64,000 nucleotides of DNA from Tetrastigma voinierianum (GCA_016808115.1 JAEQBH010000130.1:62001-126000), one strand, 5' to 3'. Positions 45,162 to 56,018 are shown, numbered from the stretch's first letter. Notes: generated by a model not told the origin, from the letters alone. Numbers and translations are program-made.

Positions 45162-46188
45162 TACTTGCCCAAAAATACCACAAATTTTTATAATAAAATT
45201 TATTATAGCATAAGTATAATTGGGCTGACTTGAGTATTTTTAAGAATTGTTAGATGAATATTGATTAAATGATTATTGAATCGAGAAATAAGCAAGTGAA
45301 AAAGAGAAAATATGGGGAAGTGTAAAATGGGGACCTAAGGGTCAATTGTAAATAAGTTTATGTGTCTAAAGTGAAAATAGGAGACTTAAATGAGGAATAA
45401 TAAGAAATGGAGGACTTAAATATAAAAAGAAATAAAGAAAAAGAAAAAAATCAAGGAAGGGCATGTGGCATGTAGGAAAGTGGGAGGAAGTTCCTCCTTT
45501 TTAAAATCGATTTAGAGTGATCCATAAGGAAGAAAAACAGAGAAAGGGAGAGTTAGAGAGAGAGGCTCCGTCTTCTCTCTAGATTTTAAACTGATCGGAC
45601 CCATAGGTCTTACGCGACGAAGAAGAGTCATTCCTCGTGACAAGAGCTACAAGTAGAGGCCAAGTAAACGGAGAGTTTAAATGACATCAGGAATTGGGTC
45701 TTCTCTACTTGTGTCTTCTACCCTAAGGAATGTTGGGTGGTTATCTTTCCTTAGGGAATGTTGGTGCATTTAAACTCGCGGGAAGCTGCCATTGTGGTAG
45801 TGCGCAGCTAGCCAGACAACAGAGCTGATTTTGGGTACAAAGTGAAGGGAATTTGGTAGGTCCTTACAGTAAATTGTAGCCACATCAATTAACTTGATGT
45901 TAGGCTTTTGAATTTCTCGATTTGGACCTCTATAGACTAAGTTATAGTCCTTTTACTGAGGTCAGCCCAGCTAAATCCGGTCGGGTCAGTTCTGCCAATT
46001 CTAGTCAACTAGTCGGACCTTAGAACGGGTTTTTGGGTCAGAAATAAAGAGAATTTGGAAATAAGTCCTTCTGTGAAATTGTAGCCACATCAATGAACTT
46101 GATGTTAGGATTTTGAATTTCTCAATTCTGATTTTGTGAAGCCAGGTTATGATCAACTGCTGCACGAGCGATTCGAATGGGTGAAGGG

Positions 46189-46530
46189 TCAGCCCATAGG
46201 GTCGTCGAATAGAGATCGATAGGACCTCGTCTGAAGGCTCAACTCGTCATTCAGAGCTCGACTGCGTCATCGCGGGCTCAGCTCGTCATGCGGAGAACTG
46301 GCTGGGTCTGAAGAGCTCGACTCGTCGTGTAGAACCGACTCGTCATGTAGGCTTAGCTCGTCTGAAGAGCCAACTCGTCGTACGAGCTTAACTCGTCATG
46401 CGGAGCTCCATTTCGTCGTGTAGAGGCAGCTGCGTCTGAAGAGCTCAGCTCGTCCTGTAGAGCTGAGCTCGTCACTTCAGTGCAGCTCATCAGTCGAATC
46501 GACTCGTCAAGGCCATTTGCGCTATGACCT
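46189..46530. repeat. Expanded AGCTCGTC-type array in the Chromo-2 3' LTR
   Basis: About eleven imperfect units of 20-26 bp built on GAGCTCGACTCGTC plus ATGTAGA or TGAAGA. In the 5' LTR the equivalent stretch is about 140 bp shorter. Confidence 0.8.
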
Positions 46531-47195
46531 CCAACCGTAGGTCGCTCTCTCACTTGGTTTTGACTTCAGATTTGGGTGTTGCTGGAACATGGAAGCCCAT
46601 TGGAGTGAAAGACCATTCATATGCATGAGGAGGATGTTAGATGTCGAACCGAGGTGTTTGACTGAGCTCATCACTTCAGTGCAGCTCGTCGATTCAGTGC
46701 AAACTCGTCAAAGTTGACTACGCATGACCTCCCAGCAGGAAGGTCATATCTCCTTCGTTTGAACTCCGATTTAGGTGTTCTTGGGTACCTATGGAGAGAA
46801 GCCCATGGAGTCAAGAATACATTCACTTATGCCTGAGGAGGATGTTAGATGTCAGACCGAGGTGTTTGACTGGGCTCGTCACTTCAGTGCAGCTCGTCGG
46901 TTCGGTCGAAGCTCGTGAAGTTGACTAACATGACCTCCAACGGAAGGTCATATGCTCGCCGTTTGAACTCCGATTTGGGTGTTCTTGGACTCTATCGGCC
47001 CATTGAGTCAAGAATACATTCATATAACTGAGGGAGGATGAAGATGTTTAACCGGGTGATAGATCCCGAGGCTCTACGTCCAGGTCAGGTCGGCTCGTCG
47101 ATTCGAGACTGTGTATGACTTCCAGCCGAGGAAAGTCGCCGCTCAGCCGTCGAACTCCGATTCGGGTGTTCTTTGACTCTATGGAAGTAGTGATT
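46531..47195. repeat. Direct repeats of about 200 bp in the Chromo-2 3' LTR
   Basis: Same repeat as in the 5' LTR, with landmarks at about 46604, 46810, 47009 and 47190. Confidence 0.85.
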
Positions 47196-48580
47196 AAGAA
47201 TCACATCTATCATAAAATTGGAACTCCATGTTAAATTCGAAAATAATCTAACTAAAACCACTAGTACACACAGATAATATTGTTCTTTAATGGTTTGGAA
47301 TAGGGATGCCAGGAGGAAAATAGCTGTGATTGAAATTCAAGGATTGGAATCAAAGTGCAAAGATTTTGGGTTTTTCTTCTAAATCTATTCTCATTTCAAG
47401 TTTGAAATATTTGTTCTACCGACTCTATTCCTCGTTTCAAGTTTTTTGCTTGTTCATTCCTAAAAGCATATTGAATTGATTTAATTGATTTGAAAAGTGG
47501 TGTAAATGTTGCACATAAAATTATGATTATTGAAAATAAACTGTTTATACAGCGTACATATTGTACTATATTTTTGCTATAAAGGATTTAAACGCCCTTA
47601 ATAGAATGTTAACCGTTTATTCCGCATTAAGGATAGATTGTGGTATACTGATAGGGTGAATAGTAGTCTTGCGAACTATTGTATTGATGTGTCACTCCGG
47701 TCTTGGCCAGCGGGACCAGGACCGTATCGGTAGTGTTCACTATTTGATTGTTTATAACGATTCGGCCTTGGCCGGAGACCGTGCGTGTTATAAAACCATA
47801 TATTACCGACCTGTGACCAGCGGAACGTCTTGAGTATTTCGATATCCTATATATCGAAGACATAGGTTAAATTCGTTAAGGGCATAACTGAATTGATTAA
47901 CATATGATTGATTAGCTATCTTTGACTTGATTTTGAAATTGAATTGAATGTCAGGCTGAATTGAATTTGTGAGCATATTTGAATTGATTTGAGATTGTGA
48001 AATATTGATTATGAAAATGTATTTATGGGATGATCGAACTATAATTGTGTATATATATATAACAAAGTATATGTATTGTATATTTATATTGATCATCCAA
48101 ATGATTGAAAGTTAAGATTATTAAATTGCATGAATTGATTTAAGCAGGCGAGGGAATGGATTTGTATGTAGAACCACTAAGCATGAAAATGCTTAGCGTA
48201 TTGTTTACCAATGCGGTACCGAGTGATAGATAGTGATCGATAGCGAGGACCCAAGATCGGAGCGTTGAGTCATAAAAAAAAATTAAAAAAAAAGAAATCC
48301 ATGGGTATGCTTTCCAGAACATGTGCCTCATTTCATGTGTTCTTTTTTATATGGATATTTTGTATAAACAATTTGAATATTGAACATCTATTTTGTAAAT
48401 CATTTTGAAAAGCTTGGATGCCTACATTGTAAATGGATTTTTGTTAAATGTAAATGTTTATGGGCTTGCTTGATTTGTATCGCTTCCACAAGATATGACT
48501 TTGAGTGATTTAGTGATTTTAGTGGCATCCCGGACTCGGTTGGAATCCATGTGGTCGGGTCGAGAGAGAAAGGGCGCCTA

Positions 48581-48948
48581 GCCCTTGTCAATGACCTCAA
48601 GCCGATCTACACAAGGCCCAGCAAAGAGCCCTGAAAAGGTGATGTTGGCTCGTAAACCTCTGCCATGTGACAAATATATACTCACCTATGCAAATAAATT
48701 GAACAGAGACATGATCATATATCATGATGCGGACTGGATTGAAATCGATGATGAGCGTTTGATGAAGAATAATCCATTAGCAACTTCATAAACTTCGGAG
48801 GTTCAACCCCGTATATATAGAGGTGGAACTTCAGAAGATATGTTAAATACGCCATCGTGACATCACATGTCATTGGCGCATTGGAACATATGCACATTAA
48901 TAATCTATGATTCTCCATACTTGGGGTCCCGAAACAAAGTATTTTTCC
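48581..48948. other. Non-LTR sequence right of Chromo-2, possibly distal Tat-2
   Basis: No recognisable domain. A short plus-strand open frame (48585-48791) has no family resemblance. If the LTR at 48995 is that of Tat-2, this is the last piece of the Tat-2 interior. Confidence 0.35.
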
Positions 48949-48978
48949 TCGACTAGAAGATCATGATCCTCTAGTCGA
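48949..48978. repeat. Near-perfect 30-bp palindrome
   Basis: The left arm TCGACTAGAAGATCA pairs with the right arm TGATCCTCTAGTCGA with one mismatched pair. It lies 16 bases before a probable LTR start and would form a long hairpin. Confidence 0.85.
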
Positions 48979-49308
48979 AGAAAAAAATGGGCATTGTGAA
49001 TACCGTGGATTTTGGGTCCAGACCCGCTAATCAATAGGTCCAGCACCCGCGTAGGCCCACTGCCTGGCCGGTCACATAAAGCAGCCAAAGGCAGCCCATT
49101 ATATTAAAACCACACGGGAACTGACCAGACGATCCAGTCCCAGAACCCATCTAAGGTCCTGAGTATCCTAGTCAACCTTCCTACCACATACGAGTGGTTA
49201 GGCAAAAATAAATATGTTAAAGAGAAAATTACACATAGGAAATTTATCCGTGGATCTCCCAATATCCAAATCCGATACACCTCAAAAGGTTTAACCCTTA
49301 ACAAGGGA

Positions 49309-49438
49309 GAATTGGTCTTTGATAAGGAAATGGAGATTTTATCTCTAAAATCATGAGATTATCTTTCCAAAAATCAAGGAGAATTTGTCTTTGATAAGAA
49401 AAGAGAGATCATCATGAGATTATCTTTCCTAAAATTAA
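49309..49438. repeat. Tandem duplication of about 65 bp in the Tat-like LTR
   Basis: GGAGAATTGGTCTTTGATAA to ATGAGATTATCTTTCC is repeated with minor change from about 49376, just upstream of the TATA box. Confidence 0.75.
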
Positions 49439-49451
49439 AGACAAATTGGAG

Positions 49452-49458
49452 TATAAAA
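49452..49458 (+). promoter_or_regulatory. TATA box of the Tat-like LTR
   Basis: TATAAAA followed by CAAGAGCTCC, located about 130 bp before the R-U5-like wording. Confidence 0.55.
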
Positions 49459-49639
49459 CAAGAGCTCCCAGAAGGTATGCAATCACCTTTACTTCGTACT
49501 TATTTTCTTCCTCTCCATCCTTTCTTGGCCAAACATCGGAGGCGATTCGACTTTGCTCATAGCCGAACCCCCTTTTTGCAGGATTATCATGCCGCTAATG
49601 CCTAGCGGCCCCGAAGGACAGACGAACCAGGTACCAACA

Positions 49640-50340
49640 GTACCCATTTCTCTCTTGTTGAAGATCATATCATTTCTCGATTTCCAAATCCACCAAACAG
49701 TTATTGCGGTACCTTCGGTTCATCGCCATACAGCAGATTTTCTCTCGAGTTCCAAATGAGCCAGTTCTTGAAGTTTATCCCCTTGGTTTCCGTTAGCATT
49801 CTCTTCTCCAAGAGGTGTCCCCATATTGCCTTCGTCTTTATGCAGCATCTAAGGAGGTGATTTAAATCTTCAACTTCACCCGGGCAACAAAGACAGCAGG
49901 GATTAGTTGTGAATTTCCTCTTGTATCTCTCCAAATTAGTCAGAATTCTCCCATGTTGAACCAGCCATAAGAACATTTTGATTCGTTGTGGGACTTTTAG
50001 TTTCCATACTGTAGACCACCTGTAACTTGGGCTGCACCTCAAGGCTCTCTTTGCTACCGCATACGCCGACTTAACCAAAAATAATCCATTTGGGGTGAGA
50101 CTCCAACACAAGTCATCTTTTGAGGCCTTCCCCTCTCGCACCCTTAATTGATTGGTGCTCAGAACCTGCATAGGAGGTTTTCCATATCTCACACTTCCAT
50201 CCTCTCTCTTTGCTCCAGTAATTTTTAACACTCAGGTAGGATATATGCAATGGAATGTCTTGAAAGGCTAGTTGGAGTAGTGGGGTCTCTTCTAACCAAT
50301 TATCCCTCCAGAACAAAGTGTCTCTCCCATTTTGGATTCT
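49640..50340 (-). pseudogene. LINE ORF2 C-terminus (zf-RVT-like)
   Basis: The open frame 50231-49701 reads LCWSLTPNGLFLVKSAY, then KLKVPQRIKMFLWLVQHGRI and CCLCCPGEVEDLNHLLRCC, a zf-RVT-type Cys/His segment. The piece upstream (50316-50230) gives FWRDNWLEETPL. After 49701 only a short, frame-shifted tail remains. An RNase H domain, present in some plant L1s, is not seen. Confidence 0.85.
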
Positions 50341-50388
50341 GATCCGAGCCCCTTTCTGAAAGATGTTCGCTGCTGCTATGATGCCCTG

Positions 50389-52303
50389 TTATGCATTGAA
50401 AGCGTGTTGTCTTTTGATTAGCTTGGCCGGGCTGATTTCTCCTTTAGTGTACTTGCTGGTGAGAACCTTGGCCCATAAACTACCCTTTTCCTTCAAGAGC
50501 CTCCATCCTAGTTTAGCCATAAGGGCTAAGTTCATTTCATGCACTCCTTTGATCTCGAGGCCCCCTTCATCCTTGCTGCTCGTGACCTTTTCCCAGTTGA
50601 TAAGATGTATTCCCCTAGGCTTTGCAACCACTCTCCAAATGAACCGCCTGGTTACCCCTTATCTATTTGTGCAAAGACTCCTCTTGGAAGTAGCATCGAC
50701 TGCATAGTATAAAGAGGAAGGGATGCTAGGTCCGACTGAGCTAAAGTTTGTCTCCCACGGCTAAAGACAAATGTTTCGCTTTCCAGCTGGCAAGTTGGAT
50801 TGAATTCTATCAAGGATATGCTGGAAAAGTGTCGTGTTTACACGCCCATGAATAGACGGGATGCCCAGGTATCGTCCTAGATTGGTAGTTATGGAGATGC
50901 CAGCGATCTGGGCTATTGTTGAAGCCCCAACACTCCTTACTCCCTTTGAGAAGAACATGCAGGACTTATGGAGACTGACTTTGCCTGACATCTAGAACGA
51001 TATCTAGGCATTCCATTATAACCTTCATTTGATCTATTGATGCCTCTGCGAAGAGAACTAGATCGTCTGCAAAGAAAATGTGAGAGAGGTGGGGACCGGT
51101 TCTAGCAATGTGGATTGGTTTCCATTTCCCTTCTTCTACCGCTGCCTGAATGAGATGTCTCAACTTTTCCATACATGGAACAAATAGGAAAGGTGAGATA
51201 GCATCTCCCAGGCGGATGCCCCTAGAAGGTTTGATCCATTCAAGTTGTTTCCCATTCCAAACTACTGCCAATCTTGAGGTTTCCATACAATGCTTGATAT
51301 TATTCACCAAGTGCGGGGGTAGTCCCAGCCTATTTAGTGTATCCCTGATGAATTGTCAGGATAGACGATCATAGGCTCTCTCAAACAATTTTGATTGTCA
51401 TAAATCCCTTCCCTGAGTTCTGCTTTCGCATAATACCTCTTGATAGATGATCACATCATCAGTAATTTGACGCCCTGGGACAAAGCTGCTTTGGTTGGGA
51501 GAGGTGACACTTGCCATAATTTCTTTTAGCCTGTTCGTCATTGTCTTGGTGATGACTTTGTACCCGACATTGCATAAACTGATCGGTCTTAAGCGCGAGA
51601 GGGTCTCCGGATGGGGGACTTTGCGGATAAGAGCTAATAGCGTGTCATTTACTCCTTGGGGGAGAATGCCAAATTTGAAAAAATCCTGGACAAAGTTTCC
51701 AATAGTATCTCCCACTGCTTCCCATGCATGTTGGTAGAACCTTGCATGGAATCCATCCACTCCCGGGGACTTAAAGGGAGCCATCTCAAATAGTGATCTT
51801 TTGATCTCATCTTGTGTCACTGGATTCTCCAGCACTCTTCTCTGATCTTCTGATATTATAGGGGAGGCGGGGTGTGGAGGAATTAGCCTGGAAGTTACTT
51901 CTTCTTGGAAGAGATTCCTATAGAAGTCCACCACCATGATTTCCAGAGCGTCAATATCTGTTACCCATTCCCCATTCATATCTTTCAAAGTCACAATCTT
52001 GTTTCTATTCTTTCTTATAAGAGTGGAAGTGTGGTAAAATTTTGTATTTCTATCTCCCGACGCTATCCACTCCTCCTGGGATCTATGAAACCACAATAAT
52101 TCTTCTTGCTCAAGCACGTCATCAAGGTCTCTTAGAAGTTTCCTCTCCAATTTCAAGAGATTAGCTATTTTTCCAGAGTCAAGATGTCTTTGGACTCCCT
52201 CCAATCTTGCCCATAACCTCCTCTTTCTAGCAAAAATATTCCCAAACTCCTCTCTGTTCCAACATAGTAAGGCTCTCGTAGTCTGGTTAATGTTTCTACA
52301 CAA
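50389..52303 (-). pseudogene. LINE ORF2 reverse transcriptase
   Basis: The stretch 52303-51398 is open for 301 codons: the linker helices, then FKSPGVDGFHARFYQ, LLALIRKV, RLRPISLCNVGYKVITK and SFVPGRQITDDVI. After a frameshift, 51310-50966 gives RGIRLGDAISPFLFV and the catalytic box IFFADDLVLFAEAS (FADD intact). Then come SLHKSCMFFSKGV and YLGIPSIHGR at 50991-50830, and INWEKVTSSKDEGGLEI at 50607-50557. This is the longest coding remnant in the window. Stops and frameshifts near 51390, 50970 and 50750 inactivate it. Confidence 0.95.
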
Positions 52304-52411
52304 CTCTAACTCACTGTTCTAGTTCTTACGCACTACTTCTTGGAATTTATTACTTTTTAGCCAAGCAGCTTGGAATTTGAAGGGCGTCTCACTAGGGGGG
52401 GTTCTATCCCC

Positions 52412-52915
52412 CTAGAGATTCGTCAAAATAGGGGCATGATCCGATTTAAGCTTTGGGATGAGGCGTACTGAAGCAATGTCAAACTGAACTCTCCACTCCA
52501 TGTTACAAAGTGCTCTATCCACCCGAGCACCTTTGAAGGTTTCCATGTGATTGCCGCTTGTCCAAGTGTATTTAGGGAAGCCAAGGTCCATCAACTCATG
52601 CTCATGAATCTACTCCAGAAAACCAGCACACCTCCTTTTATCTACCTTTCCTGGATCGGAGACTTCTTCTGCAGCCATTATGGAGTTAAAATCACCCATT
52701 ATCAACCAGGCTTCATTGAGTTCCAAGCTTCCCTTATGTAGGTCCTTCCAAAGGCTTCTCCTTAAGGATGCATTAGGACTACCATAGACCACTGAAATGA
52801 GCCATGTCTTCTCATCTCCTCTGCCTATCCTTAGGTGGATAAATTGGGGGTGGGTTTTGAGGATTTCCACCTGTAAGCTTTCCTTCCATAGGATCCAAAT
52901 ACCTCTACGTCATTA
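52412..52915 (-). pseudogene. LINE ORF2 endonuclease, N-terminus missing
   Basis: It begins at GIWILWKESLQVEIL (52909-52865), then WLISVVYGSPNA, WLIMGDFNSIM (about 52703-52671, GDFN box), GFPKYTWTSG, VDRALCN and LKSDHAPIL (52438-52412, SDH box). These are the second half of the apurinic-type endonuclease. The first 80-90 residues, which hold the catalytic Asn and Glu, are absent. Sequence upstream (52916-53100) does not resemble endonuclease. Confidence 0.85.
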
Positions 52916-53099
52916 CATTTATTATTGATAGTTGTTTTAATATATGTCATATCTAGTTAATTCTAGTTCAGCAGTGAGTCAGTTCAGTTCCATAATTGTT
53001 GTAAGCAAAGGTTTTCAGACATAGTTGATCCACATGATGATCACATCTGATCAGGTTGGGGTTGCCAAGGTAGTGATAAGATCCAACTAATTCATATAG

Positions 53100-54780
53100 C
53101 ATCTCTGCCCTGCTTTTTACTCCCATCTTAATCTGTTTCCAATCTTTCAGGCTCAACAGAATTATTAGGAACTTCCTCCTCAGCTCTTGCATCAATCTAG
53201 CTTGATTCTTCCTCAAGGTCCTTCGCATGCGGCAGCGGGGGGTCCTGATGGTGTTCCATGTCTGCGGAATGATTTGGGAAGCTATAATAGAGGTATTGTT
53301 GCTCCCTTGTATGGGTTACTTTCGCTCTCCTTATCTCCATTGTTCTTGTATTTCCTCTCACCACCCAATGTTCTTCTCCCGCACCGGCTTGATTGTAACT
53401 CTTTTCCAGCCTTAGCTCCACAGATCGTTCCCCTAGAATATCCCTCGGCTTTCCTGTTCCCGGTGCTTTATCTAACTCTATAGGTAGACTTGATTGCTTA
53501 ATTGACTGCGATGCATGGGCTTGGACATTAGGGCATCTACCTCGACTCCCACTCATGTGTTTTCCCATGTATGGTCTCATCCTGCTCATCCTCCGGGGTT
53601 AATATCGCAAATCTTGAGACACTTCCTTTTCCATAGCCCTTGTTAGTCACCCGATGATGGGAAGCTTTTGTTTTTCCTTTTTCCTTCTCTGTTCTTCCGT
53701 ATCCGACTAATTAAGCTTTGTTTGATAACGGTGGGATCGTCTCTGTGCTAGCATCCATGGACCGTAATCCTCCACGGTCTCCGGGTTGATTTGGTTTGGT
53801 ACCTTCCTTCCTGATTCCTTTCCATGGTCTTTCATGACTCCTTCGACGTCAATCCCCAACTCTTTTCCCTGCTCTTTCTCTATCTCAGAGCACTATCCAA
53901 TGCCCCAAGGCATTCCTCATGATGATTGTACATCCCACAGTTGAAGGACACCAGATGAATCCCTTCATATTCAATTCGTCTGACTCTCCTTCTGAGTTTG
54001 AATTTTGAGATGAGAGGTTTCCTAAGGTCAACTTCAACACACGCTCGGGCAAAGTGGCCTCTTGAGGCCATGCTCGTTGTTTTCGTCTATCTTCACCGGC
54101 TTACCAATTTTTGTTCCTAGTTTCATTAAGAAAGCATGGTCATAATACTCTATTGGAAGACAAGGGATACGTACCCATACTAGTAAGTTCTCCAAATTCT
54201 CCTGTCCAGTGTCAAAGTTTGGCTGCCATGGTCTCACTCTTTAAATAGTGGTTGTAAATCAGCCAGGGTCCCCCATATTTTGCGAAGTTATAGTCATCAA
54301 CTGCGGAGAATTTCACTATGAAAAATCCATTATCATGGCTACTAGATCCATTTTTTTTTTAGGTCTCCAGAGGGTTGAGAGTTTCATGAAATTAAAAGAC
54401 TCTTATATCCGATGGAGCGTCCTAATAATTTTATTATTAGAGACAGTTTCCAAGGTGTTCGTATTCTAACTTTCTCATCCTTTGAAATCATTATCTGGGG
54501 GTAGCCGGGATCCTCCTCTGCAATCTGCATCTGTTTCTTCCTCGTCTTCTTCATATACCCAGTCATCGCAAGTGTCCCCTTGGATTGTCTCCGTTCGGTT
54601 TAGGAGTTTATCTCGGAAAGACAGCGGTCGTTGGTTTACACCGTTCATCTCAACGTCAGTCGGAGGGTTCTCCTCTAACACACCAGATCGTACTCTTTTC
54701 TTGCTTCGTCCGAGGAGGTCATCCTCTTCTTCTGAACTTGCATGTCGATCATCTCTGTTTTCGGCAAGAGCATTCTCCAT
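53100..54780 (-). pseudogene. LINE ORF1 (DUF4283-type RNA-binding protein) remnant
   Basis: The start ATG is at 54780 (MENALAENRDDRHASSEEED), an acidic N-terminus. LSFRDKLLN lies at about 54630-54605 and DFKG at 54475. The middle contains WQPNFD, then LLVWVRIPCLPIEYYD (about 54190-54140) and KIGKPVKIDENN, typical of DUF4283 proteins. ARACVEVDLRKPLI follows. Then YEGIHLVSFNCGMYNHHEEC (about 53975-53915) is a zinc knuckle whose first Cys is Ser (VSFNCG). The C-terminal part has SRFAILTPE near 53610 and AGAGEEHWVVRGN near 53385-53347. In a complete LINE this protein coats the RNA. Confidence 0.85.
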
Positions 54781-54830
54781 TAGGGTTTCTGAAAATAATT
54801 ATCGCAACAGGTAAACAGTAAGTAATGTTT

Positions 54831-55234
54831 TCCCTTTTTATATAACTTTATTATCGTGATAAAATGAAAAATATTTGTATAATATAATAATATATTCATA
54901 TTTACAAAAATTAAAGTGATAAAATTATCATGATAAATAATTTATTATTATCATTTGTACAAAAAAATTATTATATTGATTTATTTTATATAACTAATAG
55001 AATATATAAAATTAATAATTTACAAAATAATAGACCGATGAAACCAAAATTAAATATTCCATGTTTTTAAAATATTTTGTATGGATATTTTAAAATATTT
55101 CCAAATATTTTTGTTTTTTCTTTTTAGTAGAAAATTTAAAAAAATCATAAATAAGTTATGCAAAAATGAACCCGAAACCCAACAATAAGTTATGGTTTTT
55201 TTGACAACTAATCATTTTCAATTACAATATAGTA
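54831..55234. other. AT-rich spacer, no gene seen
   Basis: Very A/T-rich with many TTATTA and AATATAT words and no open frame. Nothing recognisable. Confidence 0.6.
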
Positions 55235-55335
55235 AACTGTCCTTACGAGGACTCGAACCCGAAACCCCTCCCATCCCTATGTCCATGTCTTTTTAAGACT
55301 TGAACGCTTTTACCAACCAAGTTAGACATGAAGGA
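55235..55335 (-). repeat. SINE-like tRNA-derived sequence
   Basis: The minus strand carries an A-box-like TAACTTGGTTGGTAAAAGC (about 55325-55307) and a B-box GGTTCGAGTCC (about 55258-55248), spaced as in tRNA-derived promoters. It does not fold as a standard tRNA by eye. A decayed tRNA gene is the alternative. Confidence 0.5.
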
Positions 55336-55409
55336 TATTCGTTATTATAACTTAAATTATATTGTCTTCATTAATTGCTATATTTTTTACATCTATATTG
55401 ATTCTTCTT

Positions 55410-55489
55410 GGGTTGATGCCCGAGCGGCTAATGGGGACAGACTATAAATTCGTTGGCAATATGTCTGGATTTGAAATCAGCTCGGCCCA
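55410..55489 (+). pseudogene. trnY-GUA: Plastid-type tRNA-Tyr(GUA) pseudogene
   Basis: It starts GGGTTGATGCCCGAGCGGCT and keeps the GUA anticodon region (GACTATAAATTC) and variable arm. The T-arm is damaged: 4-5 bases are missing and the usual TTCAAATCC reads TTGAAATC. The acceptor end CTCGGCCCA is present. Not expected to be functional, and plastid promoters would not act in the nucleus. Confidence 0.9.
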
Positions 55490-55945
55490 ATAATTCCACT
55501 GATCCAGCAATGCTATAACTCATTTGTTTGTTAGAAATGTTTGATACAAAAGAATAACAAAAGTCAGATTTTATGATATATACCTACCCCCATTTACTTG
55601 TATTTGCTTTACTTATTTGTTTGGTTCCTACAAATTCTGATTTTGCTAATGATCTAGATTCATATCAGGATCGATAAGTATTAAGTATAAAGTCTAAGGA
55701 GAGGAAAAGAGTAAAGAAAAAAAAAAGACTTTTTTGATTGAAAAATTGATTATCAATTGATTTGTTAATAGCGAAAAGATTACTAATAATCACTAAAGTG
55801 CATATCCATGTGTATAATCAAGTGTATAATCAATATATCATATCACTCGTGTCTCTCTTATAATGTAGATGGCCCTTTAAGTAGAAGTAAGGTTTGAATT
55901 AAATCATAAGAATATGTGGGGCTATGGTTATCGCCTTATTTCCAC

Positions 55946-56018
55946 AGGATTGTAGATTCAATTGGTGAGAGCACCGCCACATCCAAGGTGGGCGTAGGTT
56001 CGATCCTCGTCAGTCCCG
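55946..56018 (+). pseudogene. trnD-GUC: Plastid-type tRNA-Asp(GUC) pseudogene
   Basis: AGGATTGTAGATTCAATTGG, then GAGAGCACCGCC, then GTAGGTTCGATCCTCGTCAG and TCCCG. The anticodon loop is altered (the expected CTGTCAAG reads ACATCCAAG), so the GUC anticodon is lost. Confidence 0.9.

Larger units (their letters stand above)
32463..48580 (+). mobile_element. Chromo-2: chromodomain Ty3/gypsy element carrying a nested element
   Basis: LTRs at 32463-35764 and 45166-48580, a perfect Met-type PBS at 35770, gag, nested element 36919-42888, protease, RT, a deletion, the integrase end with chromodomain, and a purine tract before the 3' LTR. Without the nested element the body is about 10.1 kb. The FIDD box is FIGD, RNase H and most of integrase are gone, and stops are frequent, so it is dead. 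LTR style (3.3-3.4 kb) and domain types agree with Del/Tekay, but its LTRs do not align with those of Chromo-1. Outer flanks CCTTAA and CCCTTG are only loosely alike, so a target duplication is not proven. Confidence 0.85.
45166..48580 (+). repeat. 3' LTR of Chromo-2
   Basis: Starts TGCCCAAAAATACCACA, partner of 32463-35764. It is longer mainly because the AGCTCGTC-type array at 46189-46530 is expanded. It ends near GGGCGCCTA, without the CACAACA of the other LTR. Confidence 0.9.
48995..49590 (+). mobile_element. Tat-like LTR, probable 3' LTR of Tat-2
   Basis: It begins TGTGAATACCGTGG after a purine-rich stretch (GAAGAAAAAAATGGG). It has a TATA box (TATAAAA, 49452-49458) and ends with the wording CATCGGAGGCGATTCGAC to CCCCTTTTTGCAGG (49536-49582), which is usual for the R-U5 part of plant Tat LTRs. 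No partner LTR is in the window. The right edge is uncertain because LINE sequence follows directly. Confidence 0.5.
49597..54830 (-). mobile_element. L1-type LINE, nearly full length but decayed
   Basis: On the minus strand, ORF1 (54780 to about 53100) is followed by ORF2 with endonuclease, RT and zinc-finger-like C-terminus (52915 to 49640). No poly(A) or TTG-type tail is seen at the 3' end, so the 3' end appears lost, which is unusual because LINEs usually lose the 5' end. This copy is not the same subfamily as the fragment at 1-454. Frames are broken in about ten places. Confidence 0.9.

Noticed and set aside
44456..45181. 241-codon minus-strand open frame
   Set aside because: It is the shadow of the integrase and chromodomain remnant on the plus strand, where recognisable motifs lie.
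8130..47100. Relation between the 102-bp array and the Chromo-2 LTR repeats through the shared word AGCTCGTC
   Set aside because: Only 8-10 bases are shared and the flanking unit sequence differs, so chance is sufficient.
32457..48590. Target duplication of Chromo-2 (CCTTAA against CCCTTG)
   Set aside because: Match is imperfect and the 3' LTR edge is itself altered. Not enough to claim.
55410..56018. Functional nuclear tRNA-Tyr and tRNA-Asp genes, or plastid contamination
   Set aside because: Anticodon and T-arm damage excludes function, and the many differences plus nuclear TE flanks exclude recent plastid contamination.
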